Shown: positions 1-9,243, numbered from the stretch's first letter. The stretch: 64,000 nucleotides of DNA from Burkholderiales bacterium (GCA_028868305.1 JAGWUS010000007.1:1-64000); one strand, 5' to 3'. The notes: generated by a model not told the origin, from the sequence alone. Program-made: numbers and translations.

Positions 1-461
1 TGCAGCACTGCCAATAGTTCCATGGCGTGAATCTGCGCAATAGGTCGTTCCCCGATCCATGGGAATATGTCGCGCTCAAGCTGCGCAAGTTGTCTATCGG
101 CGTGACCTTCACTCCATTGGGGGGCTTGCTTGGCGTACCACTCCAAAGCTATCGCCTTGAATGTGTCGCCCTCAGTCCGCCCCGCCTTTAGCTTTTCAAT
201 CTTGCGGGCCTGCACAGGGTTCACGCCGGAAGACTTTTGCAGCTTTGCCGCATCGCGGGCCTTTCTTGCCGCAGTAAGTGGTGTATCTGGATAGCTACCC
301 AGCGCCATGCGCCCCTCTTTGCCGTCTTGGTAAGTCTTCCAAAACCAGCGCTTTGAACCAGCCGGGCTTACCTCCAGGTACAAGCCCCCAGCATCGGTGA
401 ACCGAGCACGCTTCTTTTCAGGGTGACAAATAGCGTTGCGACATTGGGCATCAGTAAGCAT
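1..461 (-). CDS. P4-type tyrosine integrase, N-terminal part (cut by window edge)
   Basis: The reverse strand reads 153 codons from an ATG at 461 to the window edge without a stop. The start has a strong ribosome site (AAGGAGG, 8 nt before the ATG). The N-terminus (RARFTDAGGLYLEVSPAGS, then KRWFWKTYQDGKEGRMALGSYPDTPL) is the DUF4102 arm-binding domain of P4/CP4-57 integrases, followed by the start of the core-binding domain. The catalytic R-H-R-Y domain would lie outside the window. The gene begins about 200 bp past the 3' end of ssrA and reads in the same direction, the arrangement seen for islands integrated in ssrA such as CP4-57. It probably inserts and excises an element extending left of the window. 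Confidence 0.9.
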   Translation of the reverse strand, partial: MLTDAQCRNAICHPEKKRARFTDAGGLYLEVSPAGSKRWFWKTYQDGKEGRMALGSYPDTPLTAARKARDAAKLQKSSGVNPVQARKIEKLKAGRTEGDTFKAIALEWYAKQAPQWSEGHADRQLAQLERDIFPWIGERPIAQIHAMELLAVL

Positions 462-490
462 GTGGTGATCCTCCTTCGGAACCTGCCGAA

Positions 491-550
491 ACCGGGGAAC
501 ATTCGACTAAACCGGGGTAAAAACTCGATTTGTTCCCCCATTTGTTCCCC
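491..550. repeat. Short repeats between integrase and ssrA, possible integrase arm sites
   Basis: Two direct copies of AAACCGGGG (near 490-498 and 510-518) and two of ATTTGTTCCCC (528-538 and 540-550) lie between the integrase start and ssrA. GGGGAACA in the first set is the reverse complement of TGTTCCCC in the second, so they form one family in both orientations. Tyrosine integrases bind short arm-type repeats next to the core site, and these are in the right place. They could instead be operators for the integrase promoter. The assignment is inference. Confidence 0.35.
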
Positions 551-620
551 GTTTTTTGTTTGGAAACAAGTTTACCCACATGGGTCCATAGGGGCAACCT
601 GTTATGAATTCCCCAATGAA

Positions 621-655
621 AAAGGCCGTTTCCTCTACTCAAGGAAACGACCTTT
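621..655 (-). terminator. Rho-independent terminator of ssrA
   Basis: On the minus strand AAAGGTCGTTTCC (655-643) pairs with GGAAACGGCCTTT (633-621), with one G-U pair and a 9-nt loop, and is followed by a T run. It lies 10 nt beyond the mature 3' end of ssrA and reads in the same direction. Confidence 0.8.
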
Positions 656-665
656 AACCTATGTA

Positions 666-1042
666 TGGTGGAGCTGGGGGGATTTGAACCCCCGTCCGCA
701 AACCTTCTTCGAACAGTTCTACATGTGTAGCCATCTGATTTAGATCTCGCTCCTTGCATCGCGCAGTGGCACGCTATACAAGACGCCAGCAACCTATTGT
801 CTCGACCCACCCTAAGTTACCCAAGGCAGGACCAGCCGAATGAAATTAGCCCACAGCCTGGATAGCTTGCGCCACCCTTGCCCAGCCTATCGGCTTGCTG
901 TTGTGAGCCTCACGTGCAATTAAGCAGCGAGTGCGAAACGTTCGTCGTTTGCAGTTAGTTTGTTTGAATCTGTTTTACGAGCGCACTCAGCTCGACATGC
1001 CCTGCTGCGCGTCCGAATCCACGTCGAAACCAGTGCAGCCCC
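666..1042 (-). ncRNA. ssrA: tmRNA, also the attachment site of the flanking element
   Basis: The tRNA-like ends are clear. The 5' GGGGCUG (1042-1036) pairs with CAGCUCC next to the 3' CCA (666-668), and the T-arm GGTTCAAATCC is intact. The tag reading frame is GCA AAC GAC GAA CGT TTC GCA CTC GCT GCT TAA, giving ANDERFALAA, a tag typical of Betaproteobacteria. tmRNA frees stalled ribosomes and tags the unfinished proteins for proteolysis. The 3' end (about 666-690) is a classic integration target, and the neighbouring integrase implies that this end is one attachment junction. Ends are set by base pairing to within 1-2 nt. Confidence 0.95.
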
Positions 1043-1054
1043 TCAGCACCTATT

Positions 1055-1729
1055 TTAGGCGTCCGCCAGCAATTTCAAGAGGTCCAAGGGAGTATTTATC
1101 TCGGCATGGGCGCCCCAGGCTTTGGTATCGGCTTTGACCCCCAAATATCCATAAGTGGCGGCCACCGTGCCCATGCCCGCGGCTAGGCCGGCCACAACAT
1201 CCCGCTCGTCATCCCCTACATACAGGCATTGCGCTGGAGCCAGTGCCATGCGCCTCGCTGCTTCCAGCAAGGGCGCGGGGTGGGGCTTGGCAAACGGCGT
1301 GGTGTCCCCACTGACGATGGCCTCCGCGGTGCTGAACAGGGGCATGGCCTCTGTCAAAGGTTCGGTAAATCGGGCAGATTTGTTGGTCACCACACCCCAG
1401 CGCAGACCCCGTGCCCCAATGGCCTCTATCAGTTGGTGAACACCATCAAACGCGTAGGTTCGCTGGGTCATGCATGCTGAATAGTTGGCAAAGAACTCTT
1501 CGCGCAGCACATCGTAGTCGGGTGCTTCGGGCGTGATACCAAAGGCAACTCCCAGCATACCCCGGGCTCCCGCTCCTGCCATGGGTCGGTAAACATCCAG
1601 CGGCAACGATGGCAATCCGCGCGCCACACGCATTTGGTCGGCCGCGGTACCCAGGTCGGGTGCACTATCAATCAGTGTTCCATCCAGATCAAACAGGACC
1701 GCAGCAATGTTCGGGAATGTGATGCTCAT
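1055..1729 (-). CDS. gph: Phosphoglycolate phosphatase (HAD superfamily)
   Basis: Residues 9-20 hold the HAD nucleophile motif (AVLFDLDGTLID). VVTNKSARFTEP is motif II, and the C-terminal YVGDDERDVVAGLAAGMGT is motif III/IV. The 224-residue length suits Gph, which hydrolyses 2-phosphoglycolate from DNA repair and oxygenase reactions. The start is the ATG at 1729, which overlaps the ubiG stop as ATGA, so the two genes are translationally coupled. A longer frame upstream overlaps ubiG and is unlikely. The ubiG-gph pair is common in proteobacteria. Substrate specificity within the HAD family is inferred from context. Confidence 0.88.
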   Translation of the reverse strand: MSITFPNIAAVLFDLDGTLIDSAPDLGTAADQMRVARGLPSLPLDVYRPMAGAGARGMLGVAFGITPEAPDYDVLREEFFANYSACMTQRTYAFDGVHQLIEAIGARGLRWGVVTNKSARFTEPLTEAMPLFSTAEAIVSGDTTPFAKPHPAPLLEAARRMALAPAQCLYVGDDERDVVAGLAAGMGTVAATYGYLGVKADTKAWGAHAEINTPLDLLKLLADA

Positions 1730-2445
1730 GCGCTGGTAGAGGGCTTCTGGGTAGCAAACAGATAGTTCACGCTGGTGTCGCCACTTAGCCAATAGCGCTG
1801 CGTCAAGGGGTTGTATTCCATGCCCCGGGTGTGGCGCAAATCAAGTCCTGCGCTACGGCAGTAGGCCGCCAACTCACTTGGGCGAATCATCTTGGCGTAC
1901 TCGTGGGTGCCGCGGGGCAGCATATTCAGGACGTATTCCGCCCCCACAATCGCAAACAGAAAGGCCTTCGCACTGCGATTGATAGTTGAAAAAAACACCC
2001 AGCCACCTGGTTTGACCAATTTCGCACAGGCCATAACCACCGATGCGGGGTCTGGCACATGTTCCAGCATTTCCATGCAGGTCACTACGTCAAATTGCCC
2101 GGAGGCTTCGCAAGCCAGTGCCTCGGCACTGACTTCGCGATAGGTGATATTGGGCGTCTGCGCCTCAAGGGCATGCAACTGGGCAACCCTGAGTGCCTTG
2201 GTGGACAAATCGATGCCCAGCACATTTGCCCCCTTGCGCGCCATGGAATCCGCCAGAATTCCGCCACCACAACCCACGTCCAACGCCTGCAATCCGGCCA
2301 CGGGGCACAAACCATTGACCCATTCCAGCCGCAACGGGTTGATCTGGTGCAGTGGGCGGAACTCACTGTCCATATCCCACCAGCGGTGGGCCAGTTCAGA
2401 AAACTTGGCCAGTTCGGCCGGGTCAGCATTCAGTAGAGTTGTCAT
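1726..2445 (-). CDS. ubiG: Ubiquinone biosynthesis O-methyltransferase
   Basis: This is a 239-residue class I SAM methyltransferase with motif I ALDVGCGGGILADSMA, the acidic residue in GIDLST, and the post-motif CMEMLEHVPDP typical of UbiG. The N-terminal KFSELAHRWWDMDSEFRPLH is also the UbiG signature. It catalyses both O-methylations of ubiquinone synthesis. No Shine-Dalgarno precedes the ATG. Instead GATAAT lies exactly 6 nt upstream (2457-2452), so the mRNA may be leaderless. gph follows with an ATGA overlap. Confidence 0.95.
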   Translation of the reverse strand: MTTLLNADPAELAKFSELAHRWWDMDSEFRPLHQINPLRLEWVNGLCPVAGLQALDVGCGGGILADSMARKGANVLGIDLSTKALRVAQLHALEAQTPNITYREVSAEALACEASGQFDVVTCMEMLEHVPDPASVVMACAKLVKPGGWVFFSTINRSAKAFLFAIVGAEYVLNMLPRGTHEYAKMIRPSELAAYCRSAGLDLRHTRGMEYNPLTQRYWLSGDTSVNYLFATQKPSTSA

Positions 2446-2465
2446 AACGGGATTATCGGGGCAAT

Positions 2466-2488
2466 AAAAAACCCGCCGAAGCGGGTTT
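2466..2488 (-). terminator. Rho-independent terminator of the OmpA-like gene
   Basis: On the minus strand ACCCGC (2486-2481), a TTCG tetraloop and GCGGGT (2476-2471) are flanked by A and T runs, ending in TTTTTTATT. It follows the ompA stop by 22 nt and immediately precedes ubiG, whose own promoter must overlap or follow it. Confidence 0.85.
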
Positions 2489-2510
2489 CTCGCTGTATCT
2501 CAAAAAGAGA

Positions 2511-3152
2511 TTACTTGGCAGCGCGGGTTCCGACCACTTCGATCTCGACGTGGCGGTTCTTGGCCCGACCTTCTTTGGTCTTGTTGTCAGCAACAGGCTG
2601 CTTCTTGCCCTTGCCTTCGGTGTACACGCGATTCTTTTCGATGCCCTTGGACACCAGATAAGCCTTCACGGCTTCAGCACGATTTACAGAAAGCTTTTGG
2701 TTGTAAGCATCGGTTCCGATAGAGTCTGTGTGACCCACAGCGATGATTACTTCCAAATTGATACTCTTAACTTTGCCAACCAGATCATCCAACTTGGCCT
2801 TGCCTTCAGGCTTCAAGACATACTTGTCAAAGTCAAAGAAAGCGTCAGCGGCGTAGGTCACCTTGGCAGCGGCTGCAGCGGGTGCAGGAGCGGGCGCAGG
2901 TGCAGCTACGGGAGCGGGTGCAGGAGCAGGTGCAGCTACGGGAGCGGGTGCAGGAGCGGGTGCAACGATGGCACCATCGCAACCAGCAGCAGCTGTAGCG
3001 GGAGTCCAGCTGACATCACGCCAGCACTGGCCGGAAGCGTTTTTCCAGACGTCGCCAGCGGTGCTGCGCCAGTTGTGAATTTCCTGGGCACCAGCAGCAG
3101 TAGCGAGTGCTGCGGCAGCGACAAGGAGTGCTACTTTATTCAGTTGTTTCAT
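2511..3152 (-). CDS. OmpA-family outer membrane protein with Ala-Pro linker
   Basis: The protein has 213 residues: a signal peptide (MKQLNKVALLVAAAALATA, cleavage after AGAQ), a short region with two cysteines (GQCWRDVSW and GCDGAI), a long Ala/Pro/Val linker of near-identical APAPAPVA repeats, and a C-terminal OmpA peptidoglycan-binding domain (FFDFDKYVLKPEGKAKLD, then GHTDSIGTDAYNQKLSVNRA and GKGKKQPVADN). It lacks a full beta-barrel, so it resembles the short OmpA-like proteins of Burkholderiales rather than E. coli OmpA. The ATG at 3152 is preceded by AAGGAAAG; an upstream extension of the frame has no signal peptide. The repetitive linker DNA (about 2880-2960) could vary in length between strains. 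Confidence 0.9.
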   Translation of the reverse strand: MKQLNKVALLVAAAALATAAGAQEIHNWRSTAGDVWKNASGQCWRDVSWTPATAAAGCDGAIVAPAPAPAPVAAPAPAPAPVAAPAPAPAPAAAAAKVTYAADAFFDFDKYVLKPEGKAKLDDLVGKVKSINLEVIIAVGHTDSIGTDAYNQKLSVNRAEAVKAYLVSKGIEKNRVYTEGKGKKQPVADNKTKEGRAKNRHVEIEVVGTRAAK

Positions 3153-3311
3153 GACTTTCCTTCTTTGATCGGAGCAAACTGCAGCAGCGCTGCGACTAGT
3201 TCTTTGACGCCCTGCATGGTAAACACCATTTAGGACGGTCACCATATTGTGCCACAGCGGAAACACCTTTCACTGTCGCAGTAACCGGCTGGACGTGCGC
3301 AGGAACAAGAG

Positions 3312-3328
3312 TGCAACAAATTGTTGCA
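3312..3328. promoter_or_regulatory. 17-bp perfect dyad between ompA and gyrA
   Basis: TGCAACAA and TTGTTGCA form an 8-bp perfect inverted repeat around one base. It lies in the 239-bp gap between the divergent ompA-like and gyrA genes, about 23 bp before a TAGAAT -10-like element at about 3351-3356. Its position and symmetry suggest an operator. I do not recognise the regulator. Confidence 0.35.
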
Positions 3329-3391
3329 AGCATGCGACACCGCCCGAGCCGTAGAATCGCTGGTTGTCCCTGACATAGCCATCTTCCTTCC

Positions 3392-6031
3392 ATGACCCAG
3401 TTCGCCAAAGAAACCCTGCCCATCAGCCTTGAAGAGGAAATGCGGCGCAGCTACCTCGATTACGCCATGAGCGTGATTGTGGGCCGTGCCCTGCCCGATG
3501 CGCGGGACGGCCTGAAGCCGGTGCACCGGCGCGTGCTGTTCGCGATGCACGAACTCAACAACGACTGGAACCGCGCCTACAAGAAGTCGGCGCGTATCGT
3601 TGGCGATGTCATCGGTAAATACCACCCGCACGGTGACCAGTCGGTGTACGACACCATCGTACGCATGGCGCAGGACTTCTCCATGCGCCACATGTTGGTG
3701 GATGGCCAGGGCAACTTCGGCTCCGTGGACGGTGACAGTGCTGCTGCCATGCGGTACACCGAAATCCGCCTGGCCAAGATCGCCCACGAGCTGCTGGCCG
3801 ATCTGGACAAGGAAACGGTCGACTTTGGGCCCAACTACGACGGCTCCGAAAAAGAACCACTGGTAATGCCCACCCGCATTCCCAACCTGCTGGTCAACGG
3901 CTCCGGCGGTATTGCGGTGGGTATGGCCACCAACATCCCGCCCCATAACCTCAATGAGGTGGTGGACGCCTGCCTGCACATGCTGCGCAACCCGGACGCA
4001 TCGATTGACGACCTGATGGAGATCATTCCGGCGCCGGACTTTCCCACCGCGGGCATCATTTACGGCATCAACGGCGTGAAAGACGGTTACCGCACCGGCC
4101 GCGGCCGTGTGGTCATGCGCGCCAAATGCCACTTTGAAGACATCGACAAGGGCCAACGCCAGGCCATCATCGTCGACGAGCTGCCCTACCAGGTCAACAA
4201 AAAGACCCTGCAAGAACGCATGGCCGAACTGGTGCACGAAAAAAAGATCGAGGGCATCAGCCACATCCAGGATGAGTCTGACAAGTCGGGCATGCGTCTG
4301 GTGATCGAACTCAAGCGTGGCGAAGTGCCCGAAGTGGTGCTGAACAACCTGTACAAGCAGACCCAGTTGCAGGACACCTTTGGCATCAATATGGTGGCCC
4401 TGGTCAACGGCCAGCCCAAGCTGTGCAATCTGAAGGATCTGATCTCGGTTTTCCTGAACCACCGCCGCGAAGTGGTGACACGTCGCACCGTGTTCAACCT
4501 GCGCAAGGCCCGCGAGCGCGGTCATGTGCTCGAAGGCCTGGCTGTCGCGCTGGCCAACATCGACGAATTCATCCGCATCATCCGCGAATCACCCACACCA
4601 CCCGTGGCTAAAGTGGAGTTGATGAACCGCCCCTGGGACAGCAAACTGGTGCGCGAAATGCTCACCCGTACCCGCGCTGATGGGGGTGTCGTCAACGCCG
4701 ATGACTACCGTCCGGATGGGCTGGAGAAAGAATTTGGCATGGGTCAGGATGGCCTGTACCGCCTGTCGGATACGCAGGCACAGGAAATTTTGCAAATGCG
4801 TCTGCAACGCCTGACCGGTCTGGAGCAGGACAAGATCGTCGGCGAGTACAAGGAAGTCATGGCAGAGATCGAGGATCTCCTGGACATTCTGGCCAAACCA
4901 GAGCGCGTCTCCACCATCATTGGCGAAGAACTGGGCCATGTGAAGCAGGAATTCGGCCAGAGCAAGGTCGGCGCGCGCCGCAGCCTGGTGGAGCACAGCT
5001 CGTTCGACCTGTCCACCGAAGACCTGATTACGCCGACCGACATGGTGGTGACCATGAGTCACAGCGGCTATATCAAAAGCCAGCCGCTCAATGAATACCG
5101 CGCCCAGAAGCGCGGTGGGCGCGGCAAGCAGGCCACCGCCACCAAAGAAGATGACTGGGTCGATCAGCTGTTTGTGGCCAACACCCACGACTACATCCTG
5201 TGCTTCTCCAACCGCGGCCGCCTGTACTGGCTCAAGGTCTGGGAAGTGCCACAGGGTTCGCGCGGTTCGCGCGGCCGGCCTATCGTCAACATGTTCCCGC
5301 TGCAGGACGGTGAAAAAATCACCGTGGTGCTGGCACTGACAGGCGAAAAACGCACATTCCCGGCTGATCAGTATGTGTTCATGGCGACCAGCATGGGTAC
5401 GGTCAAGAAGACCGCGCTGGACGAATTCAGCAACCCGCGCAAGGGCGGCATCATTGCCGTGAACCTGGATGAGGGCGACTACCTGATTGGCGCTGCGCTG
5501 ACCGATGGCAAGCATGACGTGATGCTGTTCAGCGACGGTGGCAAGGCCGTGCGCTTTGACGAAGACGATGTGCGTCCCCTGGGCCGCAATGCCCGTGGTG
5601 TGCGCGGCATGTCGCTGGAAGCTGGCCAAAGCGTGATTGCCATGCTGGTGGCCGAAGACGAGCAGCAAAGCGTGCTGACCGCCACCGAAAATGGCTACGG
5701 CAAACGCACCAACATCACCGAATACACCCGCCATGGCCGCGGCACCAAGGGCATGATTGCGATCCAGCAATCCGAGCGCAACGGCAAGGTGGTGGCCGCC
5801 ACGCTGGTGCACGCCGAAGACGAAATCATGCTCATCACCGACAAGGGTGTGTTGGTGCGCACCCGCGTTAGTGAAATCCGAGAACTAGGCCGCGCCACCC
5901 AGGGCGTGACCCTGATCGGTCTGGACGAAGGCTCCAAGCTCAGCGGCCTGCAGCGCATCGTGGAAAACGACGCCAATACCACCGATACCGACGCCGCCGA
6001 AGAGTCGGGTGACGCTGGCGAGGACATCTGA
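3392..6031 (+). CDS. gyrA: DNA gyrase subunit A
   Basis: This 879-residue protein is full length. It has the N-terminal breakage-reunion domain ([13 protein letters not shown]), the catalytic tyrosine Tyr122 in [11 protein letters not shown], and the GyrA box QKRGGRG before the six-bladed C-terminal domain, which separates it from ParC. The acidic tail (ending ESGDAGEDI) is usual. With GyrB it introduces negative supercoils. Numbering matches E. coli, and the quinolone region reads [10 protein letters not shown], so residue 83 is Gln (codon CAG at 3638-3640) where E. coli has Ser. A TAGAAT box at about 3351 suggests the promoter. No clear Shine-Dalgarno is visible. serC follows. Confidence 0.97.
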   Translation: MTQFAKETLPISLEEEMRRSYLDYAMSVIVGRALPDARDGLKPVHRRVLFAMHELNNDWNRAYKKSARIVGDVIGKYHPHGDQSVYDTIVRMAQDFSMRHMLVDGQGNFGSVDGDSAAAMRYTEIRLAKIAHELLADLDKETVDFGPNYDGSEKEPLVMPTRIPNLLVNGSGGIAVGMATNIPPHNLNEVVDACLHMLRNPDASIDDLMEIIPAPDFPTAGIIYGINGVKDGYRTGRGRVVMRAKCHFEDIDKGQRQAIIVDELPYQVNKKTLQERMAELVHEKKIEGISHIQDESDKSGMRLVIELKRGEVPEVVLNNLYKQTQLQDTFGINMVALVNGQPKLCNLKDLISVFLNHRREVVTRRTVFNLRKARERGHVLEGLAVALANIDEFIRIIRESPTPPVAKVELMNRPWDSKLVREMLTRTRADGGVVNADDYRPDGLEKEFGMGQDGLYRLSDTQAQEILQMRLQRLTGLEQDKIVGEYKEVMAEIEDLLDILAKPERVSTIIGEELGHVKQEFGQSKVGARRSLVEHSSFDLSTEDLITPTDMVVTMSHSGYIKSQPLNEYRAQKRGGRGKQATATKEDDWVDQLFVANTHDYILCFSNRGRLYWLKVWEVPQGSRGSRGRPIVNMFPLQDGEKITVVLALTGEKRTFPADQYVFMATSMGTVKKTALDEFSNPRKGGIIAVNLDEGDYLIGAALTDGKHDVMLFSDGGKAVRFDEDDVRPLGRNARGVRGMSLEAGQSVIAMLVAEDEQQSVLTATENGYGKRTNITEYTRHGRGTKGMIAIQQSERNGKVVAATLVHAEDEIMLITDKGVLVRTRVSEIRELGRATQGVTLIGLDEGSKLSGLQRIVENDANTTDTDAAEESGDAGEDI

Positions 6032-6033
6032 AC

Positions 6034-6090
6034 GCTATCAATTCAGTAGCTGCTTGTGCAAATCCCATGCGGGCTAAAGCCCTATTTGAT
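6034..6090 (+). repeat. Dispersed palindromic repeat family A, copy 1 (gyrA-serC gap)
   Basis: This intergenic copy reads GCTATCAATTCAGTAGCTGC, then TTGTGCA, then GCGGGCTAAAGCCC, ending TTTGAT. The same three blocks (GCTAT...TAGCTGCTTGTGC, then GGGCTA-GGCC, then a T-rich end) recur at 9992, 17974, 25850, 37346, 39072 and 42223. Such elements are frequent in Comamonadaceae genomes in my recollection. Their function is unknown. Confidence 0.75.
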
Positions 6091-6105
6091 ACATAAATCC
6101 GCCTG

Positions 6106-7233
6106 ATGCAACGCCCTTACAACTTTTCGGCCGGACCGGCCACCATGCCCGCCGAAGTGCTGGCGCAGGCTGCCGCCGAGATGCTGGACTGGCCCGATGC
6201 CAGTGGCAAGCCCAGTGGCATGGGCGTGATGGAGATGAGCCATCGGGGCAAGGAGTTTCAGTCCATCTACGAAGCGGCCGAAGCCGATATCCGCGAACTG
6301 CTGGCCGTTCCTGCAAACTTCAAAATTCTGTTCATGCAGGGTGGTGGACTCGCCGAAAACGCCATCATTCCGCTGAACCTGGCCGGCATGCGTGCCGCAC
6401 CGGGAACGCAAGGCTCTGCAGACTTTGTGGTCACCGGCAGCTGGAGCGAGAAGTCACTCAAGGAGGCCGGCAAGTACTGCCAGGCCAATGTTGCCGCCAA
6501 CACCAAAGGAGGCGGATTCACTGCCATTCCCGCACCCCCCTCCTGGAAGCTGGATCCCTCTGCCAGCTACGTGCACCTCTGCACCAACGAAACCATCAAC
6601 GGTGTAGAGTTCCACTCCCTGCCGGACCTCAAGGCGCTGGGATCGGGCGCGGCGCTGGTCATCGATTTTTCGTCGCACGTGGCATCGCGACCTGTCGACT
6701 GGAACAAAGTGGGGCTCGCTTTCGGCGGCGCCCAGAAAAACCTGGGGCCAGCGGGCCTGACCATGGTGGTGGTGCGCGAAGACCTGCTGGGCTACTCTGC
6801 GTCGATCTGCCCCAGCGCCTTTGACTACAAGACCGTGGCAGACAACCAGTCCATGTACAACACGCCCCCCACCTATGCCATCTACATGGCAGGTCTGGTG
6901 TTCAAGTGGCTCAAACGCCAGGGTGGCATTGCTGCCATGGAGGCGCGCAATATGGCCAAGGCAGAACTGCTGTACGCGGCACTGGATGCGTCGGACTTCT
7001 TCTACAACAAGGTGCATAAAGACTGCCGTTCCCGCATGAACGTGCCGTTCTTTCTCCGCGATGAATCCCGCAACCAGGCGTTTCTGGACGGCGCCAAGGA
7101 CGCAGGACTCCTGCAGCTCAAGGGTCACAAGTCGGTCGGCGGCATGCGCGCCAGCATTTACAACGCGATGCCTATTGAAGGTGTTCAGACTCTGGTGTCC
7201 TACATGCGAGAATTTGAACAAAAACAGGCCTGA
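6106..7233 (+). CDS. serC: Phosphoserine aminotransferase
   Basis: The 375-residue class V aminotransferase starts [17 protein letters not shown], the SerC signature. The PLP lysine is in [12 protein letters not shown], and the C-terminal [17 protein letters not shown] motif binds the substrate phosphate. It converts 3-phosphohydroxypyruvate to phosphoserine in serine synthesis and also acts in pyridoxal phosphate synthesis. It sits between gyrA and pheA with small gaps, in the Burkholderiales order in which serine, aromatic and ribosomal genes are joined. Confidence 0.96.
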   Translation: MQRPYNFSAGPATMPAEVLAQAAAEMLDWPDASGKPSGMGVMEMSHRGKEFQSIYEAAEADIRELLAVPANFKILFMQGGGLAENAIIPLNLAGMRAAPGTQGSADFVVTGSWSEKSLKEAGKYCQANVAANTKGGGFTAIPAPPSWKLDPSASYVHLCTNETINGVEFHSLPDLKALGSGAALVIDFSSHVASRPVDWNKVGLAFGGAQKNLGPAGLTMVVVREDLLGYSASICPSAFDYKTVADNQSMYNTPPTYAIYMAGLVFKWLKRQGGIAAMEARNMAKAELLYAALDASDFFYNKVHKDCRSRMNVPFFLRDESRNQAFLDGAKDAGLLQLKGHKSVGGMRASIYNAMPIEGVQTLVSYMREFEQKQA

Positions 7234-7244
7234 GACAACCTTCC

Positions 7245-8342
7245 ATGAGCCAACCACAACAGTCAACTGATCTGGCCGTGCTGCGCACCCAGATCGACTC
7301 CCTGGACCAGAAACTGCTGTCCCTGCTCAACCAACGCGCACTGGTTGCGGAGAAAGTGGGCGAACTCAAGCGCAGGGAGGGTTCGCCCTTCTTCCGCCCC
7401 GACCGCGTTGCGCAGGTCATTGAAAAGATCCAGGCTGCCAACCAGGGCCCTTTGCTGAACCAGCATGTTGGTGCCATCTGGCGCGAAATCATGTCGGCCT
7501 GTCTGGCACTGGAAGCGCCACAACGGGTGGCGGTGCTCGGGCCCCAGGGCACGTTCTGCGAACAGGCAGCCATCGAATTTTTCGGCAGCGCAGCCGATCT
7601 GATTTACTGTGCCAATTTTGACGAGGTGTTTCACGCTACGGCTGCTGGCACGGCCCAGTTCGGCGTGGTCGGCATGGAAAACTCCACCGAAGGCGTTGTA
7701 GCCCGGTCCCTTGATCTGTTCCTGCGCTCGCCGGTTCATGTGGTGGGCGAAGTGAGCCTCCTGGTGCGCCACAATTTGCTGCGCCAGACCAATTCACTCG
7801 AAGGCATTGAAGTGGTGCTTGCCCATCCTCAAGCCCTCGCACAGTGCCAGGGTTGGCTAACCCAATACCTTCCGAACGCCGAACGCCGTGCAGTCTCCAG
7901 CAATGCAGAAGGCGCGCGCCTGTGCGCCAGCAACCCGACCTGGGCCAGCCTGGCCAGCGAACGTGCTGCGTCGCAGTTTGGCCTGCATATCGTGGCCCAC
8001 GCCATTCAGGACGAGGCCTACAACCGCACCCGCTTCGCCATCATCTGCCTGCCACAAACCCTGGCCATGCCGCCCGCCTCCGCCAGGGACTGCACCAGCC
8101 TGGTGGTATCGGTACCCAACCGGCCCGGTGCGGTGCATGACCTGCTGGTCCCGCTGAAGAACAACGGCGTGTCCATGACCCGGTTTGAATCGCGTCCAGC
8201 CAAGTCTGGCCAGTGGGAATACTATTTCTATATCGACATTGCAGGCCATCCTTCGCAGCCGCATGTTGCCGCAGCACTGAAAGAGTTACAGGGCCTGTGC
8301 GCCTTCTACAAGGTGTTGGGCGCCTACCCGGTCACTGAATAA
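7245..8342 (+). CDS. pheA: Bifunctional chorismate mutase / prephenate dehydratase
   Basis: The 365 residues hold an AroQ chorismate mutase (about 8-95; LRTQIDSLDQKLLSLLNQRA), a prephenate dehydratase domain (about 96-270; AVLGPQGTFCEQAA, GVVGMENSTEGVV and the catalytic YNRTRFAIIC), and a C-terminal ACT domain with the ESRP motif that binds phenylalanine. It commits chorismate to phenylalanine and is normally feedback-inhibited by Phe. It starts 11 bp after serC and is followed by tyrA. The hisC copy often found between pheA and tyrA in Burkholderia is absent here. Confidence 0.96.
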   Translation: MSQPQQSTDLAVLRTQIDSLDQKLLSLLNQRALVAEKVGELKRREGSPFFRPDRVAQVIEKIQAANQGPLLNQHVGAIWREIMSACLALEAPQRVAVLGPQGTFCEQAAIEFFGSAADLIYCANFDEVFHATAAGTAQFGVVGMENSTEGVVARSLDLFLRSPVHVVGEVSLLVRHNLLRQTNSLEGIEVVLAHPQALAQCQGWLTQYLPNAERRAVSSNAEGARLCASNPTWASLASERAASQFGLHIVAHAIQDEAYNRTRFAIICLPQTLAMPPASARDCTSLVVSVPNRPGAVHDLLVPLKNNGVSMTRFESRPAKSGQWEYYFYIDIAGHPSQPHVAAALKELQGLCAFYKVLGAYPVTE

Positions 8343-8367
8343 TTAACGTTGGGTCCGCAGGAGTCTT

Positions 8368-9243
8368 ATGTTTGAACAACTAGGTCTGATTGGCTGCGGC
8401 CTGATGGGCGGCTCGTTTGCGCTGGCACTCAAGCGCGCCGGTCTGGTCAAACGCGTCGTTGGGTACAGCAAGTCACCCAGTACCACCGAGCGTGCGCGCC
8501 AGATGGGCGTCATTGATGTGGAGGCCCCATCGGCCCTGCTGGCAGTGTCCGGCGCCGACATCGTGCTGATCGCTGTGCCGGTTGCTGCCACCGAAGCTAC
8601 CTTCAAGGCCATCAAGCACCTTGTCACACCCAATATGCTCATCATGGACGTGGGCTCCACCAAGCGCGATGTGATCGATGCAGGACGACGTGCCCTGCGT
8701 GAGCACATTGGGCTGTTTGTCCCTGCCCATCCGATTGCCGGTAAGGAACTCTCCGGCGTGGAACACGCCGATGCCGACCTCTATGCCGGGCGCCAGATCA
8801 TTCTGACCCCTATTGAGCGCACCCAGACTGCGCAGTTACAAAAGGCAGTGGATGTCTGGACCGCCCTGGGCTGCCGGGTGCTCAAGATGTCCCCCGAACA
8901 GCATGATTCGGCATTCGCCGCCATCAGCCACCTTCCGCACCTGATTGCGTTCTCCCTGATGAATGCCATTTCCGGACAACCCCAGGGCAAGGACTACCTG
9001 TCGCTGGCCGGCCCCGGTTTTAGGGATTTCACCCGCATCGCAGCGAGTGACCCCAAGGTCTGGCGCGACATCATGGTTTCCAACCGGGAAGAGTTACTGG
9101 CGCAGAGCAAGATCTTCCAGCGCAATCTGCAGGCCCTGGAGCTCATGATTTCCAGCGGAAACTCCGAGGCCCTGGAAGGCCTGATCGAGCAGGCCAGTGA
9201 AACGCGGTCCAACTGGACCATGACCTCCAAGCTCAACAAGTAA
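8368..9243 (+). CDS. tyrA: Prephenate dehydrogenase
   Basis: The 291-residue protein opens with the NAD(P) fold (LGLIGCGLMGGSFALAL) and keeps the conserved DVGSTKRDV, AHPIAGKELSG and ISHLPHLIAFSL motifs of the TyrA family. It oxidatively decarboxylates prephenate (or arogenate) to the tyrosine precursor. There is no ACT domain, so feedback control, if any, is through the catalytic region. A good ribosome site (GCAGGAG) precedes the ATG. The stop (TAA) is directly followed by the aroA ATG, so the genes are tightly coupled. Confidence 0.95.
   Translation: MFEQLGLIGCGLMGGSFALALKRAGLVKRVVGYSKSPSTTERARQMGVIDVEAPSALLAVSGADIVLIAVPVAATEATFKAIKHLVTPNMLIMDVGSTKRDVIDAGRRALREHIGLFVPAHPIAGKELSGVEHADADLYAGRQIILTPIERTQTAQLQKAVDVWTALGCRVLKMSPEQHDSAFAAISHLPHLIAFSLMNAISGQPQGKDYLSLAGPGFRDFTRIAASDPKVWRDIMVSNREELLAQSKIFQRNLQALELMISSGNSEALEGLIEQASETRSNWTMTSKLNK

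Noticed and set aside
3239-4525. Long open frame on the minus strand across the 5' part of gyrA
   Set aside because: It is antisense to gyrA in a codon position where GC-rich genes often lack stops, and its His/Gln/Val-rich translation has no family signature.
4589-5812. 407-codon minus-strand frame over gyrA
   Set aside because: It is an antisense shadow of gyrA with the same low-complexity His/Val/Gln composition.
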